Assembly: GCA_001899315.1 (NCBI GenBank)
Contig: MOYA01000002.1
Location: 469,781 to 533,780, forward strand
DNA: 64,000 nucleotides
Reading direction: 5' to 3'
Origin: Candidatus Obscuribacter phosphatis
GTDB lineage: Bacteria; Cyanobacteriota; Vampirovibrionia; Obscuribacterales; Obscuribacteraceae
Shown here: positions 24,842-33,604 of the stretch, one piece after another
How the letters are laid out: the number at the start of each line of letters is the position of its first letter
Numbering within the stretch: position 1 is the first letter of the stretch
Notes under the pieces: generated by a model
What the model was told of the DNA's origin: nothing
The model's input: the letters and a program-made list of their open reading frames with translations, nothing else
The model's database searches: none
Position numbers and translations under genes: made by a program

Positions 24842-25615
24842 ATGATTTTGAGTGGTCTTCTTGAAGGTCGCTTGCTCAAGCGCTATAAGCGTTTTCTTGC
24901 TGACGTCGAACTGGCGGACGGTAATACTTATACGGTGCATTGCCCCAATCCCGGCAGTATGCTCGGTTTGGCGCAGCCGGGCAGCCTGGTCTATCTTGCC
25001 CCGGCGGCGCCCAAAAGCAAACTTCCCTATGCTTGGCGCTTTGTCGAAGTTGATGGTGGTCTGGTTTGCATAGACACAATGGTTTCAAATAGGCTCTTTA
25101 AAGAGGCTTTTCAAAAGGGTGTGCTCACCGAATTTGCTGCCTATGATCAGTTACAGAGTGAATATAGTTATGGCGATAGTCGCTTTGATTTTCGTCTCAG
25201 TAAGGCTGGTCAGACAGTGGGCGTTATTGTCGAGGTCAAGTCCACTACTTTGTTGGAAGAGATTGAGAATGAGGGCGGGCAAGAGAAAGAGAAAGAAGAA
25301 GAGCGACTACGGTATGCTGCCTTTCCTGATGCACGCACTGAAAGAGGGCGCAAACATCTCAATACATTGCGACAAGTGGCTCTGGGCGAGGGCGACAGCG
25401 CCGTTCAATACTATATAGTCAATCGCACCGATACAAAGAAATTTCGCCCAGCCGATAGTATTGACCCTGATTATGGTAAGGCATTACGTGAGGCCAAAAA
25501 GGCTGGTGTGCAGATCTTATGCCGTGACACCACTATTGATTTGATAGATAGAACTGCCGGTGGTGCTTGCCAAATTGAGATAAAAATAGGGACACCCTTG
25601 CCAGTAATTCTCTAG
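24842..25615 (+). CDS. sfsA: SfsA family protein
   Basis: SfsA-family protein of 257 residues, close to the usual 230-240. It shows the family blocks L-L-E-G-R-L-L-K-R-Y-K-R-F-L-A-D-V, V-H-C-P-N-P-G-S-M-L-G-L, V-S-N-R-L-F-K-E-A-F and V-E-V-K-S-T-T-L, then G-R-K-H-L-N-T-L. The OB-like N-terminus and the restriction-nuclease-like core (D-F-R-L...V-E-V-K) fit nucleic-acid binding; in E. coli it was named for sugar fermentation stimulation. An insertion at ~143-155 is rich in Glu/Lys. It begins 10 bp after the MlaC-like gene and ends the run; convergent with the methyltransferase gene. Confidence 0.93.
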   Translation: MILSGLLEGRLLKRYKRFLADVELADGNTYTVHCPNPGSMLGLAQPGSLVYLAPAAPKSKLPYAWRFVEVDGGLVCIDTMVSNRLFKEAFQKGVLTEFAAYDQLQSEYSYGDSRFDFRLSKAGQTVGVIVEVKSTTLLEEIENEGGQEKEKEEERLRYAAFPDARTERGRKHLNTLRQVALGEGDSAVQYYIVNRTDTKKFRPADSIDPDYGKALREAKKAGVQILCRDTTIDLIDRTAGGACQIEIKIGTPLPVIL

Positions 25616-25637
25616 AATAGCTCTCTAAAAGTTTTCT

Positions 25638-27761
25638 CTATAATTTCAAGATTCGGCTGCTCAGCACCCACTTGTCTTGGCTATATTCGGCTCTATTTTT
25701 TTGCGGCACTTGATATAAGTCAAAGACAAGCTCGTCTATCCTGAGTTGGTGCTTTCTTTCTGTTTCAATAAAGTCCTTTTCAATAAAGTCTTGCTCGCAC
25801 TTAGTCTTAGTCCCACTAATTTGAACCGCACTTTTCTCTCTTAATCTTGCCTGTTCTTTGACAAGCTCTATGCAGTTGTGCGCTAGTTTGCTCAGTTCAT
25901 CGCCAGAGGCTCGGTCGGGCAACTTTATGGGCAGGCGGCGCAAGTCGCCTATTTGAAAGTTGATTGTCGGGTTCAGTTTGGCAAGCAAATAAATGCTCAA
26001 GGACGAATTGAGAAAGGCTAGCAAGGCAAGCAAGTCGATGGCTTTGTCTTTGCAAAAAACTGCCGAGCTTGAAATATCAAAGACTGCCTCTGGGCTCAGT
26101 AAACGGGCGCGAAAGCCCGAAGTGCCTATGTAAGAATAGGTCAGTCCCGGCTGAAAGTAGTGACTTTCGCCGGGCAGGCTTTCGGACTGGCCGCGTTCTT
26201 TTCTATAGCGGCGAATGAGATCGCCATTACCTTGCCACTTTAGTCTCAGCCTGGTGTCGTGGAACCACTTCTGACCGCCGCCTTTGTCATAGGGCACATA
26301 GTCATCAGCCTTTTCTTCCCCCAAGAGCACTAGTTTTGCCAGTTCCTCTTTGTCTTTGATAAAGAGCTTATTGTTGCAAGTAAAGAGACCGTTGGTGAGA
26401 AGTACTCGTCCCTCTTCTTCGAGATCGCCTAGTGACTGGTGCTTTTCAAAATAGGTTGCCGCTCCAGCAGCCATTGAGAAAATATATGGAAAGCCTGAAA
26501 TAGCTGCACTGGTCTTGAGCAGGTTGGCAAGTTCTACGGTCTTTTCTTCATTGTTTTCTCGATAAATAAAACTTTCAGTCGACCCTGCTATAGGTTTTCG
26601 TTTTTGCAGACTGATTATGGCGGTGTTTACTTTTTCGCCCGGGCAAGTGGCAAAGATGCCCGGACCGAGCGCATCTACATATTCAAAATTGGCTTTCTCG
26701 ATCAAGTGCATGCGCAGGGCTTTATAGCGCGCTATCGAGAAGAAGCTTTTTTGGCAGATAGTACTTAGTCTGCCGCCCTCTTTCAAGAGATTGAGAGCCA
26801 TTTCCAGAAAACCGGCGTAGAGATCGTTTTTAGCCCTGGGATAATTTTCTTTCAAGTAAAGCGCTAAAGCACCATCCATGGTGCGAGAACTTTGATAAGG
26901 TGGATTCATGATAATGGCGTCGAAAGAGGCAGGCGGCCAAAGAGATTGGTCGAGACTGCCGATTGGTGAGGGCAAAAGACGCAGGTTGAGCTTGTTGAGC
27001 AAAGAGATTTTGCTTGGATAATGCCGTCCTAGAAAGAGATAGAGAGCGAAGCGGCTGAGGGCAAGCATGGTTTCGTCGATATCGGCACCATAAAGTTGGC
27101 CGCTTAAGATACCGTCAAGAGAGTCTAGGGTTCTGCTTTCTCGTTTAGCCGCCTGCAATTTTAGTAGGTGTTTCAGTGCGGCAAGCAGCAGATGCCCACC
27201 GCCGCAAGCTGGGTCTAAAACTATTTCTTTGCCGCTTGGCAGCGCCCTTTCGGCCAGTTGTTCGGCCACCCAGGTCGGTGTAAAAAACTGGGTGCGAGCA
27301 AGCCAGTCTGCTTTCTCTTCTTTGGCCGGCTGCTGGTTTTGAGCAGGGCGGGGTAGATATTCAAATACTTCTGAAAGCCAGAGTGGGTTGTCTATCTCAA
27401 TAAAGTCTATAAATATAAATAGGTTATTGCCCTGGGAAGGAGCCCCGAACTCTCTCCGGGTTCTATCTAGTGGCTTTAGTTGCGGTATTAGTTTCTCTAG
27501 TCTTTCCAGGTCGCTTTTGCTCAAAGAGAAATATTCCAAACCTTTGACACCGGCAGTCCTGTCAAGAAGAGCTTCGGTGATATCAAGAGTTTTAAGAAAG
27601 CTCTTTGATTCTGGGCTGAGCCCGTCCGGCAGCAAGCGGTTTCTTGCTAAAGCAAGGTGAGCAGCCAGTTTTAGCGAAAGTTGCGGTGCATCTTCCAAAC
27701 CTTGGCTTAAGATTTTGGCGGCCTTTTTAGGGTGCAGAATGGTTTTAGTGGTGGTTTTCAA
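25638..27761 (-). CDS. Eco57I/PglX-like adenine-specific DNA methyltransferase, solitary
   Basis: A 707-residue N6-adenine DNA methyltransferase. The SAM-binding motif is V-L-D-P-A-C-G-G-G-H-L-L at residues ~181-192 and the catalytic N-P-P-Y at 286-289, a gamma-class order. T-P-T-W-V-A-E-Q-L at ~161 matches the helix before motif I in Eco57I/PglX enzymes. Residues ~530-640 (Y-I-G-T-S-G-F-R-A-R, then N-S-S-L-S-I-Y-L-L-A-K-L-N-P) resemble the TaqI-type specificity domain. No PD-(D/E)XK nuclease motif is evident in the N-terminal ~150 residues, and no restriction, BREX or Pgl gene is near. Likely an orphan methylase or relic of a defence system. Starts at TTG 27761. Confidence 0.85.
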   Translation of the reverse strand: MKTTTKTILHPKKAAKILSQGLEDAPQLSLKLAAHLALARNRLLPDGLSPESKSFLKTLDITEALLDRTAGVKGLEYFSLSKSDLERLEKLIPQLKPLDRTRREFGAPSQGNNLFIFIDFIEIDNPLWLSEVFEYLPRPAQNQQPAKEEKADWLARTQFFTPTWVAEQLAERALPSGKEIVLDPACGGGHLLLAALKHLLKLQAAKRESRTLDSLDGILSGQLYGADIDETMLALSRFALYLFLGRHYPSKISLLNKLNLRLLPSPIGSLDQSLWPPASFDAIIMNPPYQSSRTMDGALALYLKENYPRAKNDLYAGFLEMALNLLKEGGRLSTICQKSFFSIARYKALRMHLIEKANFEYVDALGPGIFATCPGEKVNTAIISLQKRKPIAGSTESFIYRENNEEKTVELANLLKTSAAISGFPYIFSMAAGAATYFEKHQSLGDLEEEGRVLLTNGLFTCNNKLFIKDKEELAKLVLLGEEKADDYVPYDKGGGQKWFHDTRLRLKWQGNGDLIRRYRKERGQSESLPGESHYFQPGLTYSYIGTSGFRARLLSPEAVFDISSSAVFCKDKAIDLLALLAFLNSSLSIYLLAKLNPTINFQIGDLRRLPIKLPDRASGDELSKLAHNCIELVKEQARLREKSAVQISGTKTKCEQDFIEKDFIETERKHQLRIDELVFDLYQVPQKNRAEYSQDKWVLSSRILKL

Positions 27762-27878
27762 GGTGCTTTTGGGCTGGTTCTTTATTAGCAGTATGAAGAT
27801 AAGTCTATTATTTGTCCCGAGACCGATGTCATTTGGTGTATAAAAAACCCATCTGCACTTAGTTTGGGGAATCAGGTC

Positions 27879-28997
27879 ATGGTCAAGGCAGGGCTTGAAG
27901 ATATAGTAGCCGCGTCGTCCTCTATCTGTGATGTCAACGGAACCGAAGGACGTTTAATTTATTGTGGATATGACATCAGCGATCTCGCTGACAACTCCAC
28001 ATTCGAAGAAGTAGTTTATTTGCTGTGGTACGGGCGTTTGCCCACGAAGACCGAGCTGGAAACGCTCACCAAAGGTCTTCAAGCAAACCGCCGCATTCCA
28101 GAAGATGTGGTGAAAGCCATGAAGGCGTATCCCAAAGATGCGCTGCCCATGGAAGTTCTCAGAACCGCCGTATCGATGCTTTCGATGTACGACAAAGAAG
28201 CGGAAGACAAAGGTCGCGAGCCTAACGTTCGCAAAGCCATTCGTCTCACCGCCCAAATTCCGACCATCGTTGCATACTGGGATTTGATCAGGAACGGTAA
28301 AGAAGTAGTTGCTCCTAAAGAAGACTGCTCTCTTTCCCATAACTTCCTTTATATGTTGTCCGGCGGCAAGGAGCCCGACGCCGTCGCCGTAAGATCGCTA
28401 GATATAGCGCTCATCTTGCACGCCGACCATGAGCTCAATGCTTCTACCTTTGCTGCTCGTGTGGCTGCCGCCACCGAGACCGACATCTATTCCGCCATCA
28501 CTGCCGCCATCGGCACCCTGAAAGGACCGCTGCACGGCGGCGCCAACCAGGAAGTGATTAAGATGTTGCTCGAAATCGGCAGCTTGGCCAATGTCGAGCC
28601 GCACCTCGAGAAGATGTTTGCCGAACACAAAAAGGTAATGGGCTTCGGACACCGTGTTTACAAGACAACCGATCCTAGAGCCGCCAACCTGCGCCGTATG
28701 TCTGAAGCACTCGGCAAGCAGATGGGTGACACAAAATGGTTCGATATGTCGGCTAAGATCGAAGAGATTGTCAAAGCAGATAAAGGACTGAATGCCAACG
28801 TAGACTTCTACTCGGCTTCGGTCTATTACATGCTCGGCATTCCCACCGATCTTTATACACCTATCTTTGCCATCAGCCGTATGAGCGGCTGGGCTGCCCA
28901 TGTGCTCGAGCAATATGCCAATAACAGGCTGATTCGCCCGCGCGCTGATTACACCGGCGAAAGAAATCTGAAATACGTTGCCATAGACAAGCGCTAG
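27879..28997 (+). CDS. gltA: Citrate synthase
   Basis: Citrate synthase condenses acetyl-CoA and oxaloacetate to citrate at the entry to the TCA cycle. It is 372 residues, the shorter Gram-positive/archaeal-type length. Family blocks: G-R-L-I-Y-C-G-Y-D-I-S-D-L, H-A-D-H-E-L-N-A-S-T-F-A-A-R, G-P-L-H-G-G-A-N-Q-E (catalytic His), G-F-G-H-R-V-Y-K-T-T-D-P-R-A (catalytic His) and V-D-F-Y-S-A (catalytic Asp). A 2-methylcitrate synthase activity cannot be excluded. ATG 27879 has GGGGA 9 nt upstream; a TTG at 27864 is an alternative. A strong terminator follows. Confidence 0.95.
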   Translation: MVKAGLEDIVAASSSICDVNGTEGRLIYCGYDISDLADNSTFEEVVYLLWYGRLPTKTELETLTKGLQANRRIPEDVVKAMKAYPKDALPMEVLRTAVSMLSMYDKEAEDKGREPNVRKAIRLTAQIPTIVAYWDLIRNGKEVVAPKEDCSLSHNFLYMLSGGKEPDAVAVRSLDIALILHADHELNASTFAARVAAATETDIYSAITAAIGTLKGPLHGGANQEVIKMLLEIGSLANVEPHLEKMFAEHKKVMGFGHRVYKTTDPRAANLRRMSEALGKQMGDTKWFDMSAKIEEIVKADKGLNANVDFYSASVYYMLGIPTDLYTPIFAISRMSGWAAHVLEQYANNRLIRPRADYTGERNLKYVAIDKR

Positions 28998-29030
28998 ACA
29001 ATAGCCTCTAGGCAATTAGCAGAGATAAGC

Positions 29031-29065
29031 AAAAATGCCGGACCCTTAAAAAGTCCGGCATTTTT
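29031..29065 (+). terminator. Rho-independent terminator of citrate synthase
   Basis: A perfect 13-bp stem AAAAATGCCGGAC / GTCCGGCATTTTT with a 9-base loop, 34 bp after the citrate synthase stop. Confidence 0.92.
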
Positions 29066-29120
29066 CTATGCTACTGAGAGCATTGCTCTCTTAAACATTC
29101 TCTGTTAGGCTCATTTCTTC

Positions 29121-29915
29121 TCACTGCTCGGCGCGCAGTTGATATGAAAGATAGATTTTCTCCAGAATATTTTCGTAGGGGGCAAAGACTTTACCATTTT
29201 GTCCTGCGGCTGCTGCCTCTTCCGGTATGTCAAGCTTGGCTGCAAAATGGTCAAACATTTGTTTGGCTACCGAGGGTCTGGAACTATCAGTGAGGGCGCC
29301 GCGGCGCTTGAGATAGTCGACCAAAAGGTCGTATTCGGCTGGGCTTATTCTGCCGATGTCGAGAGTCTCGTCGGCTGCGGCAGTGGGTCCGACCTTGATG
29401 GCACTGTCGGTCATTTGGGCTGGGCGCTCTCTTATGACTAGGGTGCCGGCGCACATGTCGCCCAGGCGGCGCTCATTTTTGTCCACAAGCATGACCACTA
29501 GACCCATAAACAAAATTCCATCCACCATTCTAAGCAGGTTGCGAATCAGTGAGGCACCCCAGCCAATTGGTTGTCCGTTGGCTTCAATCACTCTTATCTC
29601 GGCTATCTTTTTGCCAGGTGTCTGACCTTTCCAAGCCCCTTCCCAGATGATGAAATAGAGATTTTGCATGAAAAACATAAAGAGCACAGCCACCAGGGCA
29701 ATGACGGCATAGAGCATATTCTTGGTTTTCTGGTCGACTGGGGCCGCCGATACGCCTGCGCCCACAATTAGTGCCACAATCACTAAAGAAATTGTGATGG
29801 CAAGTTGGATTAAACCGTCTACGATTTGCGCCAGGAGTCTATTGCCGATACCGGCAATCTCAAGGTGTAGATCGACGTTCTCGGGGGTAGAGATAGAATA
29901 ATCGGGTTGTTGCAT
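29121..29915 (-). CDS. RDD family membrane protein
   Basis: RDD-domain protein of 264 residues. The domain spans ~15-165: I-G-N-R-L-L-A-Q-I-V-D-G (where the first R and D of the name occur), two hydrophobic helices, E-G-A-W-K-G-Q-T-P-G-K-K-I-A-E-I-R-V, and D-K-N-E-R-R-L-G-D-M-C-A-G-T-L-V-I. The C-terminal ~100 residues are soluble and helical. RDD proteins are often encoded next to SpoIIM-family proteins; here they are divergent neighbours 54 bp apart, so the pair may share a promoter region and work together in the membrane. Precise role not known. Confidence 0.9.
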   Translation of the reverse strand: MQQPDYSISTPENVDLHLEIAGIGNRLLAQIVDGLIQLAITISLVIVALIVGAGVSAAPVDQKTKNMLYAVIALVAVLFMFFMQNLYFIIWEGAWKGQTPGKKIAEIRVIEANGQPIGWGASLIRNLLRMVDGILFMGLVVMLVDKNERRLGDMCAGTLVIRERPAQMTDSAIKVGPTAAADETLDIGRISPAEYDLLVDYLKRRGALTDSSRPSVAKQMFDHFAAKLDIPEEAAAAGQNGKVFAPYENILEKIYLSYQLRAEQ

Positions 29916-29969
29916 GCTTTTGGCCTACTAACTGGTTAGATACTGGATTGATTACCGGGTTTTGAATAG

Positions 29970-31061
29970 ATGAATGTTGAGCGGTGGCTTAGAACCCGCA
30001 GAGTTTCCTGGCAAAAATTGGAAGAACTCCTCAAGAAAGTGGACTCGTCCGGTTTAGGCAGTCTTGACAGGCAGGGCTTGACCGAGTTGGGTCGTTTATA
30101 TCGTGCCACTTCTGCCGATCTTTCTCGCGCCCGTGCCCTCAAACTAAATTCAGAGTTGCAGATTTATCTGAATAATCTTGTGGTACGGGCGCACAACCAA
30201 GTCTACCAGAATAAACAAAGCAGGCTCTCCGACCTCTTTCTCTTCTTTTTGCACGGCTTTCCCCGGCAGTTTCAGACCAATATTCTTTATGTCCTGACCG
30301 CTTTCCTTCTCTTTCTTTTGCCAGGCCTGGGTTGCTACCGAGAAGCTCTCTATGATCCAAACTTTGGGCAGCTGGAAATTGTGCCCGGGCAGAGCCTGGT
30401 TTCGGAAGAGCTTTATCATATGATTGAGAATCGGCAAATGTGGACCGATTCGGTACAAGATTCCAGCCCGGCCGTAGCCGGCTTGATTGCCACCAATAAT
30501 ATCAAGGTCTCGCTTTTAGCTTTTGCTACTGGAATCACCTTTGGTATCGGAACAGTTTATGTGCTGATCATGAACGGCATGTCAATCGGCACTGTATTTG
30601 GTGTATGCCAAGACTATGGCATGGCTCATCGCCTGGCCGCTTTTGTGGCCGGTCACGGTGTTATAGAGCTAATGGCTATTTTCATCAGCGGCGGCGCCGG
30701 TCTGATGATTGGCGGAGCTATGCTCTTTCCGGGGCAGTTTAGCCGTCGAGACTCTTTGAAAAGAGTCGCCCGCCCTGCTATGGAGCTTTTCGCCGGTACG
30801 GTCTTGATGTTGTTGGTTGCCGGCACCATCGAAGGTTTCGTTTCACCGCGCACCGATATTGGTGCTGACGTAAAATATATGGTCAGTGCCGCAACAGCGG
30901 CTATGTTGACACTTTATCTTTTGGTGCCGAGAACTGAGCCTAACAAGCCTGTTGCTTCTCTGAGCGAGCGGGCTAAAATTAAGGCGGATAGCACAAGCGA
31001 TCTTACGGTCGATATCAAAGGCGAAATGGTCGAAACTAGCGGAGGGAACCCAATTGGATGA
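29970..31061 (+). CDS. SpoIIM/DUF95 family membrane protein
   Basis: Stage II sporulation protein M-like membrane protein of 363 residues. The N-terminal ~100 residues are soluble and match the non-sporulation branch (R-R-V-S-W-Q-K-L-E-E-L-L, L-G-R-L-Y-R-A-T-S-A-D-L-S-R-A-R). Membrane helices lie at ~105-125, 175-200, 215-240, 245-265 and 290-310, with N-N-I-K-V-S-L-L-A-F-A-T-G-I-T-F-G and G-H-G-V-I-E-L being family hallmarks. In many non-sporulating bacteria it pairs with RDD, MoxR and DUF58 genes, of which only RDD is present here. The DUF4240 gene overlaps its 3' end. Confidence 0.9.
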   Translation: MNVERWLRTRRVSWQKLEELLKKVDSSGLGSLDRQGLTELGRLYRATSADLSRARALKLNSELQIYLNNLVVRAHNQVYQNKQSRLSDLFLFFLHGFPRQFQTNILYVLTAFLLFLLPGLGCYREALYDPNFGQLEIVPGQSLVSEELYHMIENRQMWTDSVQDSSPAVAGLIATNNIKVSLLAFATGITFGIGTVYVLIMNGMSIGTVFGVCQDYGMAHRLAAFVAGHGVIELMAIFISGGAGLMIGGAMLFPGQFSRRDSLKRVARPAMELFAGTVLMLLVAGTIEGFVSPRTDIGADVKYMVSAATAAMLTLYLLVPRTEPNKPVASLSERAKIKADSTSDLTVDIKGEMVETSGGNPIG

Positions 31062-31587
31062 AGCGACTTTCTGGTACCTGCTCGCTCAGGCTATCGAATT
31101 AACCGAAGAAAAATTAGAGCAAAAGCAGGTTGCCGAGTTTCAAGATTTGGAGCTGGCCAATCTCAAGAAGCTGCTTTCTAAATTGGGCGAAGATGAATTG
31201 GTCGGCTTTCAAGAAATAGTCGACTATCTCATGGACCAAGCCTATACCTGGCCGCTCTGGGGGGCCGGTTATCTGATCAGAGGCGGTCTCTCTGATGATG
31301 AATTTACTTATTTCCGCGCCGGTCTAATCATGCGGGGTAAAGAAGTTTATGAAGGGGCTCTGTCGGAGCCGGACAGCCTAGCTGATGTTCCCGAAATTTT
31401 GCCCTGCGAAGACTTTCTTTACCTCGCTTGTGAAACTTATGAAGAGCGCAGCGGTGATGGTGCTATTTACGAAAGATATAGAGAAACGATCAATCTGGAA
31501 CCAGCCGGTGAACCCTTCGATGAAGATGATGAAACCCATCTGCGCGAGACCTATCCGCGTCTCTGGGAACTCTACAGCCAGGAATAG
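31054..31587 (+). CDS. DUF4240 domain protein
   Basis: A 177-residue cytoplasmic, acidic protein. It follows the DUF4240 pattern: M-D-E-x-x-F-W-x-L...L-x-x-L, F-Q-E-I-V-D-Y-L-M-D-Q-A-Y, L-W-G-A-G-Y-L-I-R-G-G-L-S-D-D-E-F-T-Y-F-R-A-G-L-I and G-x-x-x-Y-E-x-A-L...P-D-S-L-A. The DUF is of unknown function and often found near polymorphic-toxin or regulatory genes. It starts at TTG 31054, preceded by GGAGGG at 7 nt, overlapping the SpoIIM stop by 8 bp, so it is translationally coupled. Confidence 0.85.
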   Translation: MDEATFWYLLAQAIELTEEKLEQKQVAEFQDLELANLKKLLSKLGEDELVGFQEIVDYLMDQAYTWPLWGAGYLIRGGLSDDEFTYFRAGLIMRGKEVYEGALSEPDSLADVPEILPCEDFLYLACETYEERSGDGAIYERYRETINLEPAGEPFDEDDETHLRETYPRLWELYSQE

Positions 31588-31715
31588 TTGGCCGCTATAG
31601 TATTAAATGTGGTGTGGCACCAAAATTTGGTGCTGGACATGTCGGCGATCTAAGTTAAAATAAATCCGCGGTTGATCATGGTGCTGTCGGCTACCGGCTA
31701 ATAATTACGGTACCG

Positions 31716-31795
31716 CCTGTAATATCAATAGTTTGTAATACAAATTGTTTGTAATACAAATTGTTCGTAATACAAATCGCCTGTAATACAACCCT
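31716..31795. repeat. Five 16-bp direct repeats (iteron-like) upstream of the serine hydrolase gene
   Basis: Units of TTTGTAATACAAATTG at 31716, 31732, 31748, 31764 and 31780 are exactly in phase. The core GTAATA-CAA is kept in all five (first copy GTAATATCAA); the two middle copies are identical or nearly so. TTTGTAATACAAA is almost a palindrome. The array lies in the 334-bp non-coding gap 31588-31921. Confidence 0.92.
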
Positions 31796-31796
31796 G

Positions 31797-31808
31797 TTGT
31801 ATATACAA
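31797..31808. promoter_or_regulatory. 12-bp perfect palindrome TTGTATATACAA after the repeat array
   Basis: A perfect palindrome starting 2 bp after the last 16-bp unit and sharing its TTGTA...TACAA ends. It is a candidate site for the same DNA-binding protein, about 115 bp before the serine hydrolase start. Confidence 0.5.
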
Positions 31809-31924
31809 AATGCAACTCTGTCGCAGTTTACTTCTGCTGCTCTAGGTACTAATTGGCAAAGCCAATGCCCTGAGCTCAGCGCTCTCTCTAACTCTCGCTA
31901 TCTTTAAGTAAGGAAACTAGATTG

Positions 31925-33475
31925 ATGCCTGCCGCCGAAGCGAATTCTGAAAGAACTTTCTGGCAAGACGAAGACCAACTGGAAAAAGACAAGCCGGAGC
32001 TTGACGCCAGTAAATTGGATAAAGTACCACTAGAAAATGCGTATATGGGCAGCCACAGCTCTGATTCTAATAAAAACTCTGCCACCGGCCAGGGCGCTCA
32101 GCCCGTCAGTTCGACCCAAAAGGCAAATGTCTTGCAGCTCGAAAAGGCTGTAAAGCTAGATATTTTTTCCCGCCCTGAGGGTGTGCCCGCTAAGAACTTG
32201 CTGGCCGGGCTATCCCTAGCGCGAAAGCAAAAGAGCACCTCTGGTTTGCCTAGGCAGTCAGACAGTGAAAGAACCGCTCAACAGAAAGCACTACCCTCTA
32301 AGAATAAGCCTCAGGTTAAAAGTAAGGGCAAGCGTCGTCGTCGCCCCCTGCCTCCCGGTCAGCGCCTAGTGAGAGCCGGCGCAGTGGCCTCGATGCTTGT
32401 TGTATTGCAGAGCTTTTTCAATCCACTTACGGGTCCCTGTGAGAACATCACCGCTGGTGCCAGCCCGCTTGTGCCCATTGCCGCACCTTTTTCAATGACC
32501 GCCGAATTAGGCGATCTTAAGCAGCAGATCGAAGCTATGTGTCAGGTCAAGAAACTGACACCCGGCATCTTTGCTATTGATCCCAAGACCGGCAACTATG
32601 TAGACTTTAACGGCACTCGTAACTTTGCTGCCGCCAGTATGATCAAAGTACCAGTGTTGGTGGCACTGTTTAGTGCCATCGACCGTGGTGACATTGATCC
32701 CAAAATTATCTTAGAGATAAAGCCGGAACACGTGGCTGGCGGCTCGGGCTATCTGCAATACCGCGGTGTGGGCACCAAGCTGCCCCTGATGCAGGTGGCT
32801 GAGTTGATGATTATCATTTCTGATAACACTGCCACCAATATGATTATTGACCTCTTGGGCGGCAAGAAAGCAGTCAACAAGAAATTTGCCAATTGGGGTC
32901 TTAAAAACACAGCCATCAATAACTGGTTGGCCGATTTGGAAGGTACCAATCGCACCAGTCCCTACGACCTTGTCTATCTTTTGGCCCGGGTCGAGCGCGG
33001 TGACCTCATGTCTGATGTCTGGCGCAAGAAAATGCGGCAAATTATGGAGCGCACCAAGACACGTACTCTTTTGCCTCAAGGCTTGCCGGCCGGTGCCAAG
33101 ATCGCTCATAAAACAGGCGATATCGGTTCGATGGTGGGCGACACCGGCGTGATCACCACCCCGGACGGCAAAAAATATATAGTAGCCGTGCAAGTACAGC
33201 GCCCTCACAACGATAGGCGCGCTAACGAATTGATTCGTAGGCTATCGGCTGTGATTTATCCAGCTTTCGCCAGTCAGGCTAAACCTTCTGCCAAGCCCCC
33301 CGTGCCAGGTTCGTCTGGACCGGCTGTATCTGGTGTCAGCCTCGAACCCTCTAGCCCTTTGGTTAATCAGAGTTCTCTCGGTGTGGACAAGGTCTCCCCG
33401 GCAGAAGCCCCCGTCCCCGCTACCGGTCATACAGTGGAAACAGTGCCGCCGCCGGCGCCAGGGTCTGGTCTATAA
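31925..33475 (+). CDS. Membrane-anchored class A beta-lactamase-like serine hydrolase
   Basis: Serine hydrolase of ~516 residues with three parts: a charged cytoplasmic N-terminus (~1-145, ending in a KGKRRRR cluster), one membrane anchor (~150-168) and an exported beta-lactamase-2 domain (~195-425), then a Pro/Ser tail. Active-site motifs counted from the TTG at 31922: S239-M-I-K242, S300-D-N and K397-T-G. The omega loop is short (W-L-A-D-L-E-G-T-N) and a classic Glu166 is not obvious, so beta-lactam hydrolysis may be weak; a peptidoglycan or ester substrate is possible. AAGGA precedes both TTG 31922 and ATG 31925. The 16-bp repeat array lies in its leader. Confidence 0.82.
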   Translation: MPAAEANSERTFWQDEDQLEKDKPELDASKLDKVPLENAYMGSHSSDSNKNSATGQGAQPVSSTQKANVLQLEKAVKLDIFSRPEGVPAKNLLAGLSLARKQKSTSGLPRQSDSERTAQQKALPSKNKPQVKSKGKRRRRPLPPGQRLVRAGAVASMLVVLQSFFNPLTGPCENITAGASPLVPIAAPFSMTAELGDLKQQIEAMCQVKKLTPGIFAIDPKTGNYVDFNGTRNFAAASMIKVPVLVALFSAIDRGDIDPKIILEIKPEHVAGGSGYLQYRGVGTKLPLMQVAELMIIISDNTATNMIIDLLGGKKAVNKKFANWGLKNTAINNWLADLEGTNRTSPYDLVYLLARVERGDLMSDVWRKKMRQIMERTKTRTLLPQGLPAGAKIAHKTGDIGSMVGDTGVITTPDGKKYIVAVQVQRPHNDRRANELIRRLSAVIYPAFASQAKPSAKPPVPGSSGPAVSGVSLEPSSPLVNQSSLGVDKVSPAEAPVPATGHTVETVPPPAPGSGL

Positions 33476-33498
33476 GAAGCGTTTCTGTTTAATTCAAT

Positions 33499-33527
33499 TT
33501 GACATGGCGAATTAAAACTGCTACTGT
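33499..33527 (+). promoter_or_regulatory. Candidate sigma-70 promoter for merR-VWA
   Basis: TTGACA (33499-33504), a 17-bp spacer, then TACTGT (33522-33527). The -35 is consensus and the -10 keeps the key TA....T positions. It lies directly upstream of the MerR-like gene. Confidence 0.45.
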
Positions 33528-33604
33528 GAAAACAGTTGGGTAGTTCTTTATTTCTTTCATTCGGCGCCTCTGTTTCCACAGTTCCTGAGGAGCTTAGTTT
33601 TGTT

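Noticed and set aside
28398-29015. A 205-codon frame opposite citrate synthase
   Set aside because: It is the complement of a certain gene and contains no recognisable motif of its own.
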